Below, one piece after another: positions 37,393-45,537 of a stretch of 64,000 nucleotides of DNA (positions are counted from its first letter, which is position 1; each line of letters starts with the position of its first letter). This DNA comes from Natrarchaeobaculum aegyptiacum (GTDB taxonomy: Archaea; Halobacteriota; Halobacteria; Halobacteriales; Natrialbaceae). The position numbers and the translations under genes were made by a program. The stretch covers positions 434,001 through 498,000 of the forward strand of contig NZ_CP019893.1 of NCBI RefSeq assembly GCF_002156705.1, in the 5' to 3' direction. The notes under the pieces are model-generated. The model worked only from the letters and a program-made list of their open reading frames with translations, did not search any database and was not told where the DNA came from.

Positions 37393-38115
37393 ATGTCCGG
37401 CTCACAGCCTCACCTCGAGATCGACGATCTGCACGTCTACTACGGCAAGGCACACGCCCTGAAAGGCGTTTCCCTCTCGATCGACGAGGGTGAGATATTC
37501 GGCGTCATCGGCCCGAATGGCGCAGGCAAGACGACCATGCTGAACGCCATCGCCAATTTCGTCGACTACGAGGGGACGATCCGCTACGGCGGGACGGACC
37601 TCACGTCGCATTCGCCGCGAGAGATCGTTCAGGACGGCCTCGTCTACTGTACCGAAGACCGGGACCTGTTCCCGTTCTTCTCGGTCCACGAGAACCTCCT
37701 GATGGGGGCGCAGTTCCGCGATGACGACGACGCCGTTCAGGCCGACCTCGAGATGGTCTACGACCTCTTCCCGAAGCTCGACCAGCGGCGCGAGCAGGAA
37801 GCCGAGACGATGAGCGGCGGCGAACAGCAGATGCTCGCCATCGGCCGGGCGCTGATGAGCGACCCCGACGTCCTGATGCTCGACGAACCGACGCTCGGGC
37901 TCGCGCCGATCATCATCGAAGACATCAACGATGCGATCGAGACGCTGAACGCCGAGGGCCTCACGATCTTGCTGGCCGAGCAGAACTCGACGTTCGCGCT
38001 TCGCCACGCCGACCGGCTCGCCTTACTCGAGACCGGCACGATCGAGCTCTCGGGGCCGGCCGACGAGTTCCAGGACAACGACTACATCCAGGAAGCCTAT
38101 ATCGGAATTCACTGA
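37393..38115 (+). CDS. livF: Branched-chain-type ABC transporter ATP-binding protein (LivF)
   Basis: The second ATPase subunit, 240 residues: Walker A GPNGAGKTT (about 40-48), signature MSGGEQQML (about 137-145), Walker B LMLDEPTLGLAP and switch H region LLAEQNST. Its ATG directly follows the livG stop (TAA then ATG). It is the last gene of the operon; hairpins lie downstream at 38259-38322. Confidence 0.92.
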   Translation: MSGSQPHLEIDDLHVYYGKAHALKGVSLSIDEGEIFGVIGPNGAGKTTMLNAIANFVDYEGTIRYGGTDLTSHSPREIVQDGLVYCTEDRDLFPFFSVHENLLMGAQFRDDDDAVQADLEMVYDLFPKLDQRREQEAETMSGGEQQMLAIGRALMSDPDVLMLDEPTLGLAPIIIEDINDAIETLNAEGLTILLAEQNSTFALRHADRLALLETGTIELSGPADEFQDNDYIQEAYIGIH

Positions 38116-38133
38116 CGCCGAACCCGATTCCGT

Positions 38134-38322
38134 GACCGGTTTTTTCGCGCGAATCTGGCTCTCTCACGCCGAGTCTGATCACAGCCCCGGTCCGATCGGC
38201 CGTGGCTCCTCGAGAGTCTGTGTCACTACAGTAGCCACTGAAAACCAGTGCGAACACAATCGCACGACAGCCGTGCGATCGGTGTGCAAACCGCCTCGGT
38301 TGTTACCCGTCTCTGGACGGGT
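38134..38322. terminator. Terminator-like region between livF and acyl-CoA ligase
   Basis: A run of six T (38134-38139, in ggttttttcg) follows livF by 18 nt, a likely archaeal terminator for the plus strand. Two perfect hairpins then follow: atcgcacg..cgtgcgat (38259-38279, 8-bp stem) and acccgt..acgggt (38305-38322, 6-bp stem), which face the convergent ligase gene. No gene is seen in 38116-38408. Confidence 0.5.
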
Positions 38323-38408
38323 CAAACAGCTGGACGCAGCGAGCGCTACGCCGTCACGCTATCCCCTCCTCACACACCAGACACAGAAAACCGGCGACGA
38401 CGGTTCGG

Positions 38409-40079
38409 TCAGTCGTCGCTTTCCGGTGCCGCTTCTTCCGGGGCGTCTTCCTCGAGCAACTCGCTTTCCTCGCCCTCGTACAGTTCCCGGAGGTCCTTCT
38501 TGGAGAACTTCCCGGTCGCCGTTTTCGGAATCTCGTCGATGAACTCGAAGCCGTCAGGGACCCACCACTTCGGATACTCCTCGACGAGCATCGCTTTGAG
38601 TTCGTCGCTCAACTGCTCGTGGTCGGTACCCTCGGGTGTGACGACCATCGCCACGGGTCGTTCCTGCCAGCGCTCGTGTGGCACGCCGATGACTGCTGCC
38701 TCGCTCACGTCGTCGTGGGCCATGATCGCGTTCTCGAGTTCCTGTGAGGAGATCCACTCGCCACCGGACTTGATCACGTCGTCTGCGCGGTCGACGATCT
38801 CGATGTAGCCGTCCGTATCGACGGTGACGATGTCGCCGGTTCGTAGCCACGAGCCCTCGAAGTCCTCCTCGTTGGCCTCCGGCCGGTTGAAGTACTCGGT
38901 CGTCACCCACGGCCCGCGAACGAGGAGTTCACCGAAGTCCTCGCCGTCCCACTCGACTTCGTCGCCGTCGTCGTCGACGACTTTGAACTCGAGACCGGGC
39001 ACGATCAGTCCCTGCTTCGACTTGACGTTGAACTGCTGGTCCTTCGGCGCGTCCCTGAGATCGTGTTTCAGGTTTGCGACCGTTCCGATCGGCGACATCT
39101 CGGTCATCCCCCACGCGTGAACGACTTCCACGTCGAGTTCGTCGAACTGCTCGATGAGCGCCTGTGGGGCCGCCGACCCACCGATGACGACCTGCTCGAG
39201 TGAGGAGAGGTCGACGTCGTTGTCTTCCATGTACTCGAGGAGGCCGAGCCAGACCGTCGGGACGCCGGCGGTGAGCGTCACTCCCTCCTCTTCGATGAGT
39301 CGCGCGATGTCTGCCGGTTCCGGCGACGGGCCGGGGAAGACCTGTTTGGCCCCGGCTGCAGCCGCGGAAAACGGCATCCCCCACGCGTTGACGTGGAACA
39401 TCGGAACGACCGGCATCAACACGTCCGAGTCGTCGATTCCAAGCGCCTGCGGGACCATCGTCGCCATCGTGTGGGCGTGAAGCATCTGCTGGGTGTACTC
39501 GACGCCCTTCGGCATTCCCGTCGTTCCCGACGTATAGCACATCCCCGCCGGCTGCTCCTCCTCGAGTTCCGGGAATTCGTAGGTCGTCGGCTGGTCGCCG
39601 ATAAACGACTCGTAGTCGGTGATTGGCTCGAGTGGCAGGTCGGGGACTTCCGAGCCCATGACGACGAACTGGTCGACGCTCTCGAAGGCATCGGGGTCGT
39701 ACGCCGAGGCGAGCTTTTCGGCCAGTGACGGATCGACGAAGATCACCCTGTCCTCGGCGTCGGAGACGATGTGCTGGATGTGTCCGTCGGGCAACAGCGG
39801 GTTGATCGTGTGAAGCTGTGCGCCGACGTTCGGGACCGAAAAGTACGTCTCGAAGTGTCGATCCGTGTTCCAGCAGATCGTTCCGACGCGGTCACCTTGT
39901 TCGACGCCGACGTCCTCGAGGGCGTTCGCCAGCTGTCGGACGCGATCACCGTACTCGGCGTAGGTGTATCGCTTCATCCCCTCGTGGGTCCGTGCGACCA
40001 CTTCTCGCTCCGGGAAGATGTTTTCTGCACGCCACAGGAACGGCTTCAGTGTCTGTTGATACCCAGTCACAGTAGACAC
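38409..40079 (-). CDS. Acyl-CoA synthetase (AMP-forming; medium/long-chain type)
   Basis: Activates a carboxylic acid to its CoA thioester via an acyl-adenylate. The 556-residue ANL enzyme shows the P-loop YTSGTTGMPKGVE (about 182-194), the core GGSAAPQALI and AWGMTEMSP, the hinge TGDIVTVDTDGYIEIVDRADDVIKSGGEW and the catalytic lysine in TATGKFSKKDL (about 528-538). It belongs to the AlkK-like acyl ligases abundant in haloarchaea. It is convergent with the importer operon and 243 bp from the divergent thiolase gene, so the three units may act on the same class of acid; this is inference. Confidence 0.92.
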   Translation of the reverse strand: MSTVTGYQQTLKPFLWRAENIFPEREVVARTHEGMKRYTYAEYGDRVRQLANALEDVGVEQGDRVGTICWNTDRHFETYFSVPNVGAQLHTINPLLPDGHIQHIVSDAEDRVIFVDPSLAEKLASAYDPDAFESVDQFVVMGSEVPDLPLEPITDYESFIGDQPTTYEFPELEEEQPAGMCYTSGTTGMPKGVEYTQQMLHAHTMATMVPQALGIDDSDVLMPVVPMFHVNAWGMPFSAAAAGAKQVFPGPSPEPADIARLIEEEGVTLTAGVPTVWLGLLEYMEDNDVDLSSLEQVVIGGSAAPQALIEQFDELDVEVVHAWGMTEMSPIGTVANLKHDLRDAPKDQQFNVKSKQGLIVPGLEFKVVDDDGDEVEWDGEDFGELLVRGPWVTTEYFNRPEANEEDFEGSWLRTGDIVTVDTDGYIEIVDRADDVIKSGGEWISSQELENAIMAHDDVSEAAVIGVPHERWQERPVAMVVTPEGTDHEQLSDELKAMLVEEYPKWWVPDGFEFIDEIPKTATGKFSKKDLRELYEGEESELLEEDAPEEAAPESDD

Positions 40080-40289
40080 ATAGTGACACGCCCAGATAGC
40101 TTTTTATGATTATTTTTACCGTGGGTCGTCCTCGAAGCTGCTTCCACCAGACGGTTCGACGAGGGGACGGAGAACCGTTCGCCACGATTCCCGATCCGCT
40201 GTCGACGAGGACGACCGGATGGGGCGACGCCGGCGAGTGGTCGCCAGCTTCGGCGAATCCACCGGTCGGTCGCCCGCTCGAGGACCCGA

Positions 40290-40300
40290 CATTATATACC
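40290..40300 (+). promoter_or_regulatory. TATA-like box of the thiolase/DUF35 unit
   Basis: cattatatacc is centred about 28 nt before the ATG at 40323, fitting a leaderless transcript. The spacer (40080-40322) also contains the divergent start of the acyl-CoA ligase. Confidence 0.55.
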
Positions 40301-40322
40301 ACTGATCCAAGTCTGGTAGGAT

Positions 40323-41480
40323 ATGGAACGCGTAGCAGTCATCGGCGCATCCATGACCCAGTTCGGCCAGCGCGAGGAGTGGGTCCTCGAGTTGCTGGCC
40401 GAGGCTGGCCTCGAGTGTCTCGACGACTCGGGCGTCGACGCCGCAGACGTCGAGCACCTGTACGTCTCGAACATGGCCAGCGGTGAGTTCGAAGGACAGA
40501 CCGGGATCATGAACGCCCTGGCACACGATCTCGACGCCATCCCGGCGTACACCCAGCGAATCGACCAGACCAGTTCCAGCGGTGGCGCGGGAATCTACGC
40601 CGCCTGGCAGTCGGTCGCAAGCGGGGCCAGCGACATGACCCTGCTCGTCGGCGGCGAGAAAATGACCCACAAGACGACCGGCGAAGCGACGGACGTAATC
40701 GCGTCGCTGACCCACCCCGTCGAGTACAAGACCGGCGTCACGCTCCCCTCGTTTGCCGGTCTCACGGCTCGACACTACTTAGAGCGTTTCGACGCACCTC
40801 GTGACAGCCTCGCGAAGGTCGCCGTCAAGAACCACAAAAACGGCGTCGACAACCCGAACGCCCAGTTCCGCAAGGAGATCGACGAGGAGACCGCCCTCGA
40901 GTCGCCGATCGTCGCCGATCCGCTGCGGCTGTACGACTTCTGCCCGATCACCGACGGCTCGGCGGCGCTCATGCTCTGTCCCGAAGACGTCGCAAGGGAG
41001 TACACCGACGAGTACGCGGTCATCACGGGCATCGACGGGGCGACCGACACCCACGTCGTCCACGAGCGCGAGGACCCGACCGTCATGGGTGGCGTCGTCG
41101 AGAGCGGCGAGGGTGCCTACGAGATGAGCGGCCTCGAGCCCGAGGATATCGACGTCGCGGAACTCCACGACATGTTCACCATTCTCGAGTTCCTCCAGAT
41201 GGAGGGACTTGGTTTCGCCGAACAGGGTGAGGCGTGGAAACTGGTCGAGGAGGGCTACACCGAGCGCGACACCGGTGAGCTGCCGATCAACACCTCCGGT
41301 GGGCTCAAGTCGAAGGGACACCCACTCGGTGCCAGCGGCGTCGCACAGGCAGTCGAGATTTACGAACAGCTCGTCGGCGAGGCCGGCCCGCGACAGGTCG
41401 AGGCCGACGTCGGCCTCTGCTGTAACGTCGGCGGGTTCGGAAACTGCGTAATCACTACCATCATGGAGGCAGCACGATGA
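40323..41480 (+). CDS. Thiolase-like protein lacking the nucleophilic cysteine
   Basis: A 385-residue protein of the archaeal thiolase (acetyl-CoA C-acetyltransferase-like, SCP-x-related) family. Conserved features: N-terminal VAVIGASMTQFG, GGEKMTH, the ELHDMFT segment with catalytic-type His, GHPLGASG (GHP, base) and CNVGGFGNC at the C-terminus. However, the position of the acyl-accepting cysteine reads DQTSSSGGAG: the family CASGG is SSSGG, so Ser84 replaces Cys. Classical thiolysis or condensation would be impaired. It may be a non-canonical acyl-CoA-binding or transferring enzyme. It overlaps the downstream DUF35 gene by 4 nt, an arrangement typical of thiolase-DUF35 pairs. Confidence 0.82.
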   Translation: MERVAVIGASMTQFGQREEWVLELLAEAGLECLDDSGVDAADVEHLYVSNMASGEFEGQTGIMNALAHDLDAIPAYTQRIDQTSSSGGAGIYAAWQSVASGASDMTLLVGGEKMTHKTTGEATDVIASLTHPVEYKTGVTLPSFAGLTARHYLERFDAPRDSLAKVAVKNHKNGVDNPNAQFRKEIDEETALESPIVADPLRLYDFCPITDGSAALMLCPEDVAREYTDEYAVITGIDGATDTHVVHEREDPTVMGGVVESGEGAYEMSGLEPEDIDVAELHDMFTILEFLQMEGLGFAEQGEAWKLVEEGYTERDTGELPINTSGGLKSKGHPLGASGVAQAVEIYEQLVGEAGPRQVEADVGLCCNVGGFGNCVITTIMEAAR

Positions 41481-41836
41481 CGATGGAAGCGACTCGATAC
41501 GAGGACGGTTCGATCACCTACCCCGGACACCCGCGGGGGCCCGGCGGCGCGGAACCAGTAGAGACGATCGATCTGAGCGAGTACACTGCAGAAGTCATCA
41601 CGTGGACGACCTCGATGGCGACGCCGCCGGGTGTCCGCGAGCCGAACACGCTCGCGATCGTCGAGTTCGACGTCGATGGCGAACCGGTGCGTGCGATCGG
41701 TCAGGCGACCACGGGCGAGATCCAAACCGGCGACGAAGTCCGACCCGTCCACGTCGACGAACTGCGCGAACCCGGTGCCGGCATTCGAGAACCGGAGAGT
41801 CAGGACTGGGACGGATATCGGTTCGAGCCGGTCTGA
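41477..41836 (+). CDS. DUF35 OB-fold protein without zinc ribbon
   Basis: A 119-residue partner of the thiolase-like protein (4-nt ATGA overlap). DUF35 proteins usually have an N-terminal zinc ribbon (two CxxC) and a C-terminal OB fold. Here the OB fold is recognisable (YTAEVITWTTSMATPPGVREPNTLAIVEFDVDGEPVRAIGQ, about 36-76), but the protein contains no cysteine at all, so there is no zinc ribbon. In the known archaeal thiolase/HMG-CoA synthase/DUF35 complex, the DUF35 protein shapes the CoA-binding site; a similar scaffolding role is inferred. Its last codons lie in the first unit of a 102-bp tandem repeat. Confidence 0.78.
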   Translation: MTMEATRYEDGSITYPGHPRGPGGAEPVETIDLSEYTAEVITWTTSMATPPGVREPNTLAIVEFDVDGEPVRAIGQATTGEIQTGDEVRPVHVDELREPGAGIREPESQDWDGYRFEPV

Positions 41837-42146
41837 GCTGGAATCTGGCGCGAACAGCCCGTGAGCGGCAGGTCCCAACGCGAAGCCGGTTCGGATCAGG
41901 GAGGTGCAACGCTCCGACCGTGGTTCGAGCCGGTCTGAGCTGGAATCTGGCGCGAACAGCCCGTGAGCGGCAGGTCCCAACGCGAAGCCGGTTCGGATCA
42001 GGGAGGTGCAACGCTCCGACCGTGGTTCGAGCCGGTCTGAGCCGGAATCTGGCGCGAACAGCCCGTGAGCGGCAGGTCCCAACGCGAAGCCGGTTCGGAT
42101 CAGGGAGGTGCAACGCTCCGACCGTGGTTCGAGCCGGTCTGAGCCG
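41821..42146. repeat. 102-bp tandem repeat, three full copies plus a partial
   Basis: Three units (41821-41922, 41923-42024, 42025-42126) are followed by 20 bp of a fourth (42127-42146). Units 1 and 2 are identical; unit 3 differs at unit position 18 (t to c), and the partial fourth matches unit 3. Each unit begins with gttcgagccggtctga, which is the 3' end of the DUF35 gene with its stop codon, so the array grew by duplicating the gene's tail plus 86 bp of flank. The unit length is 34 codons and leaves one frame per strand open through the array. The array lies between convergent genes. Confidence 0.9.
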
Positions 42147-42164
42147 TCTCAACAGGAACCGCAG

Positions 42165-42983
42165 TTACGTTTCGTCACCGTTCGCCCCGTCAGTGTCGTC
42201 GCCGTCAGGTCCGTCGTCATCGGCGTCGTCGGTCCCGTTCGAATCCGAATCGTCGGCGTCGACCTCCTCGCCGTCGGTTGCCGGCGCGGTGTCATCATCT
42301 GTATCGATGTCGTCCTGCCCGTACCGATCTTTCAGCGTCTCGAGTTCGGCGTCGACGTCGACGGCCGACTTGTCGTCGGGTTCTGGTTCGGCATCCTGTT
42401 CCCCGTCCTGATTGCGGGAGCGGTGATCGATCGAGCCGGACTGCACGTCGATCTGCACGCCGCCCGAGGGTCGATCCCGATCGCTGGATTCGGCCGCTCG
42501 TCGCAATCGGTCGTCGACGTCGTCGCGCAAGTCACGGGCCTCCTCCAGTAACTCGCGTGCACGATCGTCTGCTGGAAGGGTTCCCTCGGTGGTCGCACGC
42601 TGGAGTTCAGCCAGTACGGTGTCGAGGTGATCGAGGGTCGTTCGTCGGAGATCGGTCGCGCGATCACTGGTCACGTCGGCCGTTTCCGTCACGCGGTCGC
42701 GGGCCTCGCGTTCTGTGCGGACGAGTCGAATCGCCCGCTGGAACGCCTCGAGCGTCCGGACGCTGGACTCGAGGGCCGCGAGCAACGCCGGCAGTGCGAC
42801 CTCGTCGGTGAACGCGAGAAATTCGCGAGGGGTCGGTGGACGGAGCGGGGGGCGGGGCATCGACCCAGTTGGGTCCCGAAGCGGCGACCGCGACCGGTCA
42901 GCGCCCAGTTCCTCGCCGACCTCCTCGAGCGTTCGCGTGAGTTCCCTGATCGCCTCGGCGAGGTCGTCGTCCTGGTCGGCCAT
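42165..42983 (-). CDS. Haloarchaeal coiled-coil protein (DUF7547-like)
   Basis: A 272-residue protein. Residues 3-30 and about 55-175 are largely helical with heptad-like leucines (FTDEVALPALLAALESSVRTLEAFQRAI; LDHLDTVLAELQRA), so a coiled coil is likely. The tail from about 185 is disordered and extremely acidic. A proline-rich piece (PRPPLRPPTPREF, about 43-55) separates the first helix from the rest. It is typical of conserved haloarchaeal hypotheticals; the function is unknown. The ATG at 42983 is used, since the upstream nine codons look non-coding. Confidence 0.7.
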   Translation of the reverse strand: MADQDDDLAEAIRELTRTLEEVGEELGADRSRSPLRDPTGSMPRPPLRPPTPREFLAFTDEVALPALLAALESSVRTLEAFQRAIRLVRTEREARDRVTETADVTSDRATDLRRTTLDHLDTVLAELQRATTEGTLPADDRARELLEEARDLRDDVDDRLRRAAESSDRDRPSGGVQIDVQSGSIDHRSRNQDGEQDAEPEPDDKSAVDVDAELETLKDRYGQDDIDTDDDTAPATDGEEVDADDSDSNGTDDADDDGPDGDDTDGANGDET

Positions 42984-43156
42984 GGAGTGGGCTACGCGTG
43001 CCGGCGGCAAAAGGATACGGTCGAGCGAACGCGGGACGGCCGAACGGACACTCGGCTGACAGCAGCTGCGAGGTCGTCGTAGCGCTGATCGTCACCACGA
43101 GTGACCGAATCGGCCGATCTGGCCCTCGAACCTCTGTCTTCCGACCTGTGGAGCCA

Positions 43157-43169
43157 CAATATTTATTTC
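43157..43169 (+). promoter_or_regulatory. TATA-like box for DUF7504 gene
   Basis: caatatttatttc lies about 25-36 nt before the ATG at 43194, in a 210-bp divergent spacer. Confidence 0.5.
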
Positions 43170-43193
43170 TGTCGGGTTAATTCTATCGAATAG

Positions 43194-43862
43194 ATGGATC
43201 GCGCGATAGGGGATCGGGGGGCGGTGCGCGTCGTCCAGACGCTCGACGCGTTGAAACGAACGGGAAGCAACATCTTGCTGGTCGGATCCAGCGTGACCGG
43301 TGCCCACGAAATGGCCTGTCGTCGACTCTGCGGTCACGCCGACGCCGACCGACGGTACCGACTGGTCGTAACCGACGAGCGACGGCCGATGGCGTCCTGT
43401 GACCACGACGACCGGGGTAACGTTCGGTCGATCATCTACGACGCCCCGGAAACGACGGCGGCACCGACTGCAGAGCGCGATCCGGCCGAACGTTCCAGTC
43501 GGTCGCCCGACCCGCTCGAGGCGCTCGGACTCGAGGTCATCGACGCGATCGACGCAATCGAAAGCGAAGCTGATGGGCTCGGTCCGTCGGAACTGCGGGT
43601 CTGCGTCGACTCGCTCGCGACGCTCTTCCAGGAACACGACACGGAAAGCGTCTTCAGGCTCGTCCACGTCGTCAGTTCCCGTATCGAGCAGGCCGGTGGA
43701 ATGGGACACTACCACCTTCCGGTCGCCGCCGACCACGAGGCCGTCAGATTACTCGAGCCGATGTTCGACGCGACCGTCGAACTCCGCGGTGAGCGCGGTG
43801 GATACGAACAGCGGTGGTCACTCGACGATCGGGGCCTCGAGACGGACTGGGTTCCGCTGTGA
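43194..43862 (+). CDS. DUF7504 family protein (RecA/KaiC-like fold)
   Basis: A 222-residue protein with a RecA-like core: NILLVGSSVTGAHEMACRRL near residues 23-42 occupies the P-loop position but does not read GxxxxGK(S/T), so nucleotide binding is doubtful. Strands YRLVVTDE, LRVCVDSLATLF and HYHLPVAADHEAVRLLEPMFDATVELR follow the fold order. This matches the haloarchaeal DUF7504 group of degenerate KaiC-like proteins. No function is known. Confidence 0.7.
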   Translation: MDRAIGDRGAVRVVQTLDALKRTGSNILLVGSSVTGAHEMACRRLCGHADADRRYRLVVTDERRPMASCDHDDRGNVRSIIYDAPETTAAPTAERDPAERSSRSPDPLEALGLEVIDAIDAIESEADGLGPSELRVCVDSLATLFQEHDTESVFRLVHVVSSRIEQAGGMGHYHLPVAADHEAVRLLEPMFDATVELRGERGGYEQRWSLDDRGLETDWVPL

Positions 43863-43953
43863 TCGGTCGGTAACGTCCCGCCTCGCTCGTCGAGCACGCA
43901 GGTACCGTCTGTCGATCCAAGCGTTTTTGCCGCCTCCACACCCCTGTGAGCGT

Positions 43954-44706
43954 GTGCGAATCGAGAACAGTTTCATTCCCGTTCGCGGCGTCGGGGAGGT
44001 CACCGAACGACGGCTCTGGGAACACGGCATCACCCACTGGGACGAGTTCGACGGCAGCGTCGTCGGTGACACCGTCGCCGAGCGAATCGAACGTTTCATC
44101 GACGAGGGGTGGACCCACCTCGAGCGCGGCGATCTCTCGCCGTTCGCGACGGAACTACCGGCGTCGAGTCGGTGGCGGCTCTACGAGAACGTTCGCGAGG
44201 ATACCTGCTTTCTGGACATCGAGACGACGGGTCTCGACGCGACCCGGAACCGCGTCACGACCGTCAGCGTTCACCGCGGTGGCGAGACGACGACGTTCGT
44301 GCACGGGCACGACCTGACTGCCGATCGACTCGCGTCCGAACTCACGGAGGCGTCACTGCTGGTCACGTTCAACGGCCAGCGCTTCGACGTGCCGTTTCTC
44401 GAGACCTGTTTCGACCTCGAGATCACACTCCCCCACGTCGACCTCATGTATCCCTGCAAGAAGCTGGGACTCGACGGCGGGCTGAAAGCGATCGAACGCG
44501 ATCTCGGCATCGAGCGTGACCGACCCGACCTGAGCGGCAGAGACGCCGTTCGGCTCTGGCACGAGTACGAACGCGGCGACGACGGTGCTCTCGAGACGCT
44601 CGTCTCGTACAACCGGGCGGACACCCGGAACATGGAACCGCTCATGGACCTCGTAGCAGACGAGCTCCACGACCGCGTCTTCGAGCCGTACTGTCCGGGA
44701 GAATAA
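43954..44706 (+). CDS. RNase H-like exonuclease domain protein (YprB-like)
   Basis: A 250-residue protein with an N-terminal helix-hairpin-helix-like region (about 1-50, VRGVGEVTERRLWEHGI), and a DEDDh-type 3'-5' exonuclease core. The acidic residues are visible as FLDIETTGLD (D and E of motif I, about 87-96), LVTFNGQRFDVPFLE (motif II) and the YNRADTRNM end (motif III). This predicts a metal-dependent nuclease acting on DNA or RNA ends. GTG at 43954 is the only start that gives a compact protein (VRIENSFIPV). Haloarchaeal genomes often carry one of these. Confidence 0.8.
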   Translation: MRIENSFIPVRGVGEVTERRLWEHGITHWDEFDGSVVGDTVAERIERFIDEGWTHLERGDLSPFATELPASSRWRLYENVREDTCFLDIETTGLDATRNRVTTVSVHRGGETTTFVHGHDLTADRLASELTEASLLVTFNGQRFDVPFLETCFDLEITLPHVDLMYPCKKLGLDGGLKAIERDLGIERDRPDLSGRDAVRLWHEYERGDDGALETLVSYNRADTRNMEPLMDLVADELHDRVFEPYCPGE

Positions 44707-44714
44707 CGGGCTCT

Positions 44715-45014
44715 TTACTCGAATGCCGTCGCGTCTTCCGGCTCGGCGACGTCGACAGTCCCGTCGCTCGAGACGGTGACGTGGTAGCCACAGAAGAGAA
44801 ACTCGACCGTTCCGGTCGATCGTGGCGTTCCGTCTTCACGCGGTGCAAAGAGAGAGTCGAGCGCTTCCGGATTGATGACGTCGTACAGCGCCTCGTACGT
44901 CGGCGGTTCGATATCCGTCGGGTCGACGCCTTCGCGTTCAGCAATGGCGGCGATCACTTCGAAACTAAGTGACGGTACCGAGTCTGTTTCCGACCGATCG
45001 ACTGAGAGTAGCAT
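44715..45014 (-). CDS. HalOD1 output-domain protein
   Basis: A 99-residue stand-alone HalOD1 domain, a halophile-specific module found alone or attached to response regulators. The signature pieces are SLSFEVIAAIAEREGVDPTDIEPPTYEALYDVINPEALDSLF and VEFLFCGYHVTVSSDGTV. It is thought to be an output or interaction domain with no known enzymatic activity. It is convergent with the exonuclease gene, 8 bp from its stop. Confidence 0.82.
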   Translation of the reverse strand: MLLSVDRSETDSVPSLSFEVIAAIAEREGVDPTDIEPPTYEALYDVINPEALDSLFAPREDGTPRSTGTVEFLFCGYHVTVSSDGTVDVAEPEDATAFE

Positions 45015-45397
45015 TGAACGCAGTCTTTCTTCGCCTCCACATAAATCCTCTGGCTACAACGACGGGTTGTTGCACACCTTCGTCCGTCAGCCCGCACTTG
45101 TAGACATCAGCGCATTATTTTGTGATGCTTTTAATAATAAAATTACTACTGTGGCCGTAATTGAACGGTCTCAAGCGTTGATAGGGACCGGACAAGACTC
45201 CCCTGTGAACCGCCTCGGGGTCAAGTGGTTCGAAAGGCCTTCGGCCTTTCGTCATCACGGAAGATCGAAGATCTTCCGAACGACCCCAAGGCACTCGGCC
45301 TGCTCCGCCTGTAGAGCCAGAACCAGAGTGTGACTAACTGGCGCGGCGAGACCATCTCTCTAACTCGTTGCCTGATGGGTTCCGTTTACCGAGAAGA
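45015..45397. other. Intergenic region with structured RNA-like element
   Basis: 383 bp without a convincing gene. An AT-rich stretch at 45117-45145 lies left of the hairpins. The structured block at 45211-45290 is described separately. The 3' end of tRNA-Thr abuts the right side. Confidence 0.6.
45211..45290. repeat. Two perfect hairpins inside an outer stem
   Basis: Hairpin 1 is cgaaaggcc-ttc-ggcctttcg (45231-45251, 9-bp stem). Hairpin 2 is cggaagatc-gaa-gatcttccg (45258-45278, 9-bp stem). An outer stem can pair cctcggggtc (45213-45222) with gaccccaagg (45282-45291) except for one mismatch. The whole looks like a three-way junction on either strand. It may be an IS-end remnant, a MITE or a non-coding RNA. 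Confidence 0.65.
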
Positions 45398-45471
45398 AGC
45401 CAGGGCGGGGATTTGAACCCCGGAAGTCTCGATTACAAGTCGAGTGCATGAACCGCCCATGCTCCCCTGGC
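45398..45471 (-). tRNA. tRNA-Thr (anticodon UGU)
   Basis: The minus-strand sequence folds as a full cloverleaf. The acceptor stem is GCCAGGG/CCCTGGC, the D stem GCAT/ATGC, the anticodon stem CTCGA/TCGAG with loop CTTGTAA (anticodon TGT), the T stem CGGGG/CCCCG with loop TTCAAAT, and the discriminator is U. No CCA is encoded and no intron is present. The U discriminator fits archaeal tRNA-Thr. Confidence 0.95.
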
Positions 45472-45537
45472 GCAATACCGTCGGTCCGAACGTTTGCACT
45501 CACCCTTTGAGTGTGTGTCGTTTTTGCGCCGACAGAC

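Noticed and set aside
41602-42411. Long plus-strand frame across the 102-bp repeat (34-residue repeats)
   Set aside because: It starts inside the DUF35 gene, overlaps the convergent gene, and has Arg/Ser-rich composition typical of shadow frames. The repeat is better seen as DNA duplication.
44872-45333. Plus-strand frame running through the two hairpins next to tRNA-Thr
   Set aside because: It starts inside the HalOD1 gene on the other strand and its composition is poor. The region is better described as structured DNA/RNA; an IS-tail origin could not be shown.
45398-45471. tRNA-Thr as an integration site (att) for a mobile element
   Set aside because: No second copy of the tRNA 3' end and no integrase gene were found in the window.
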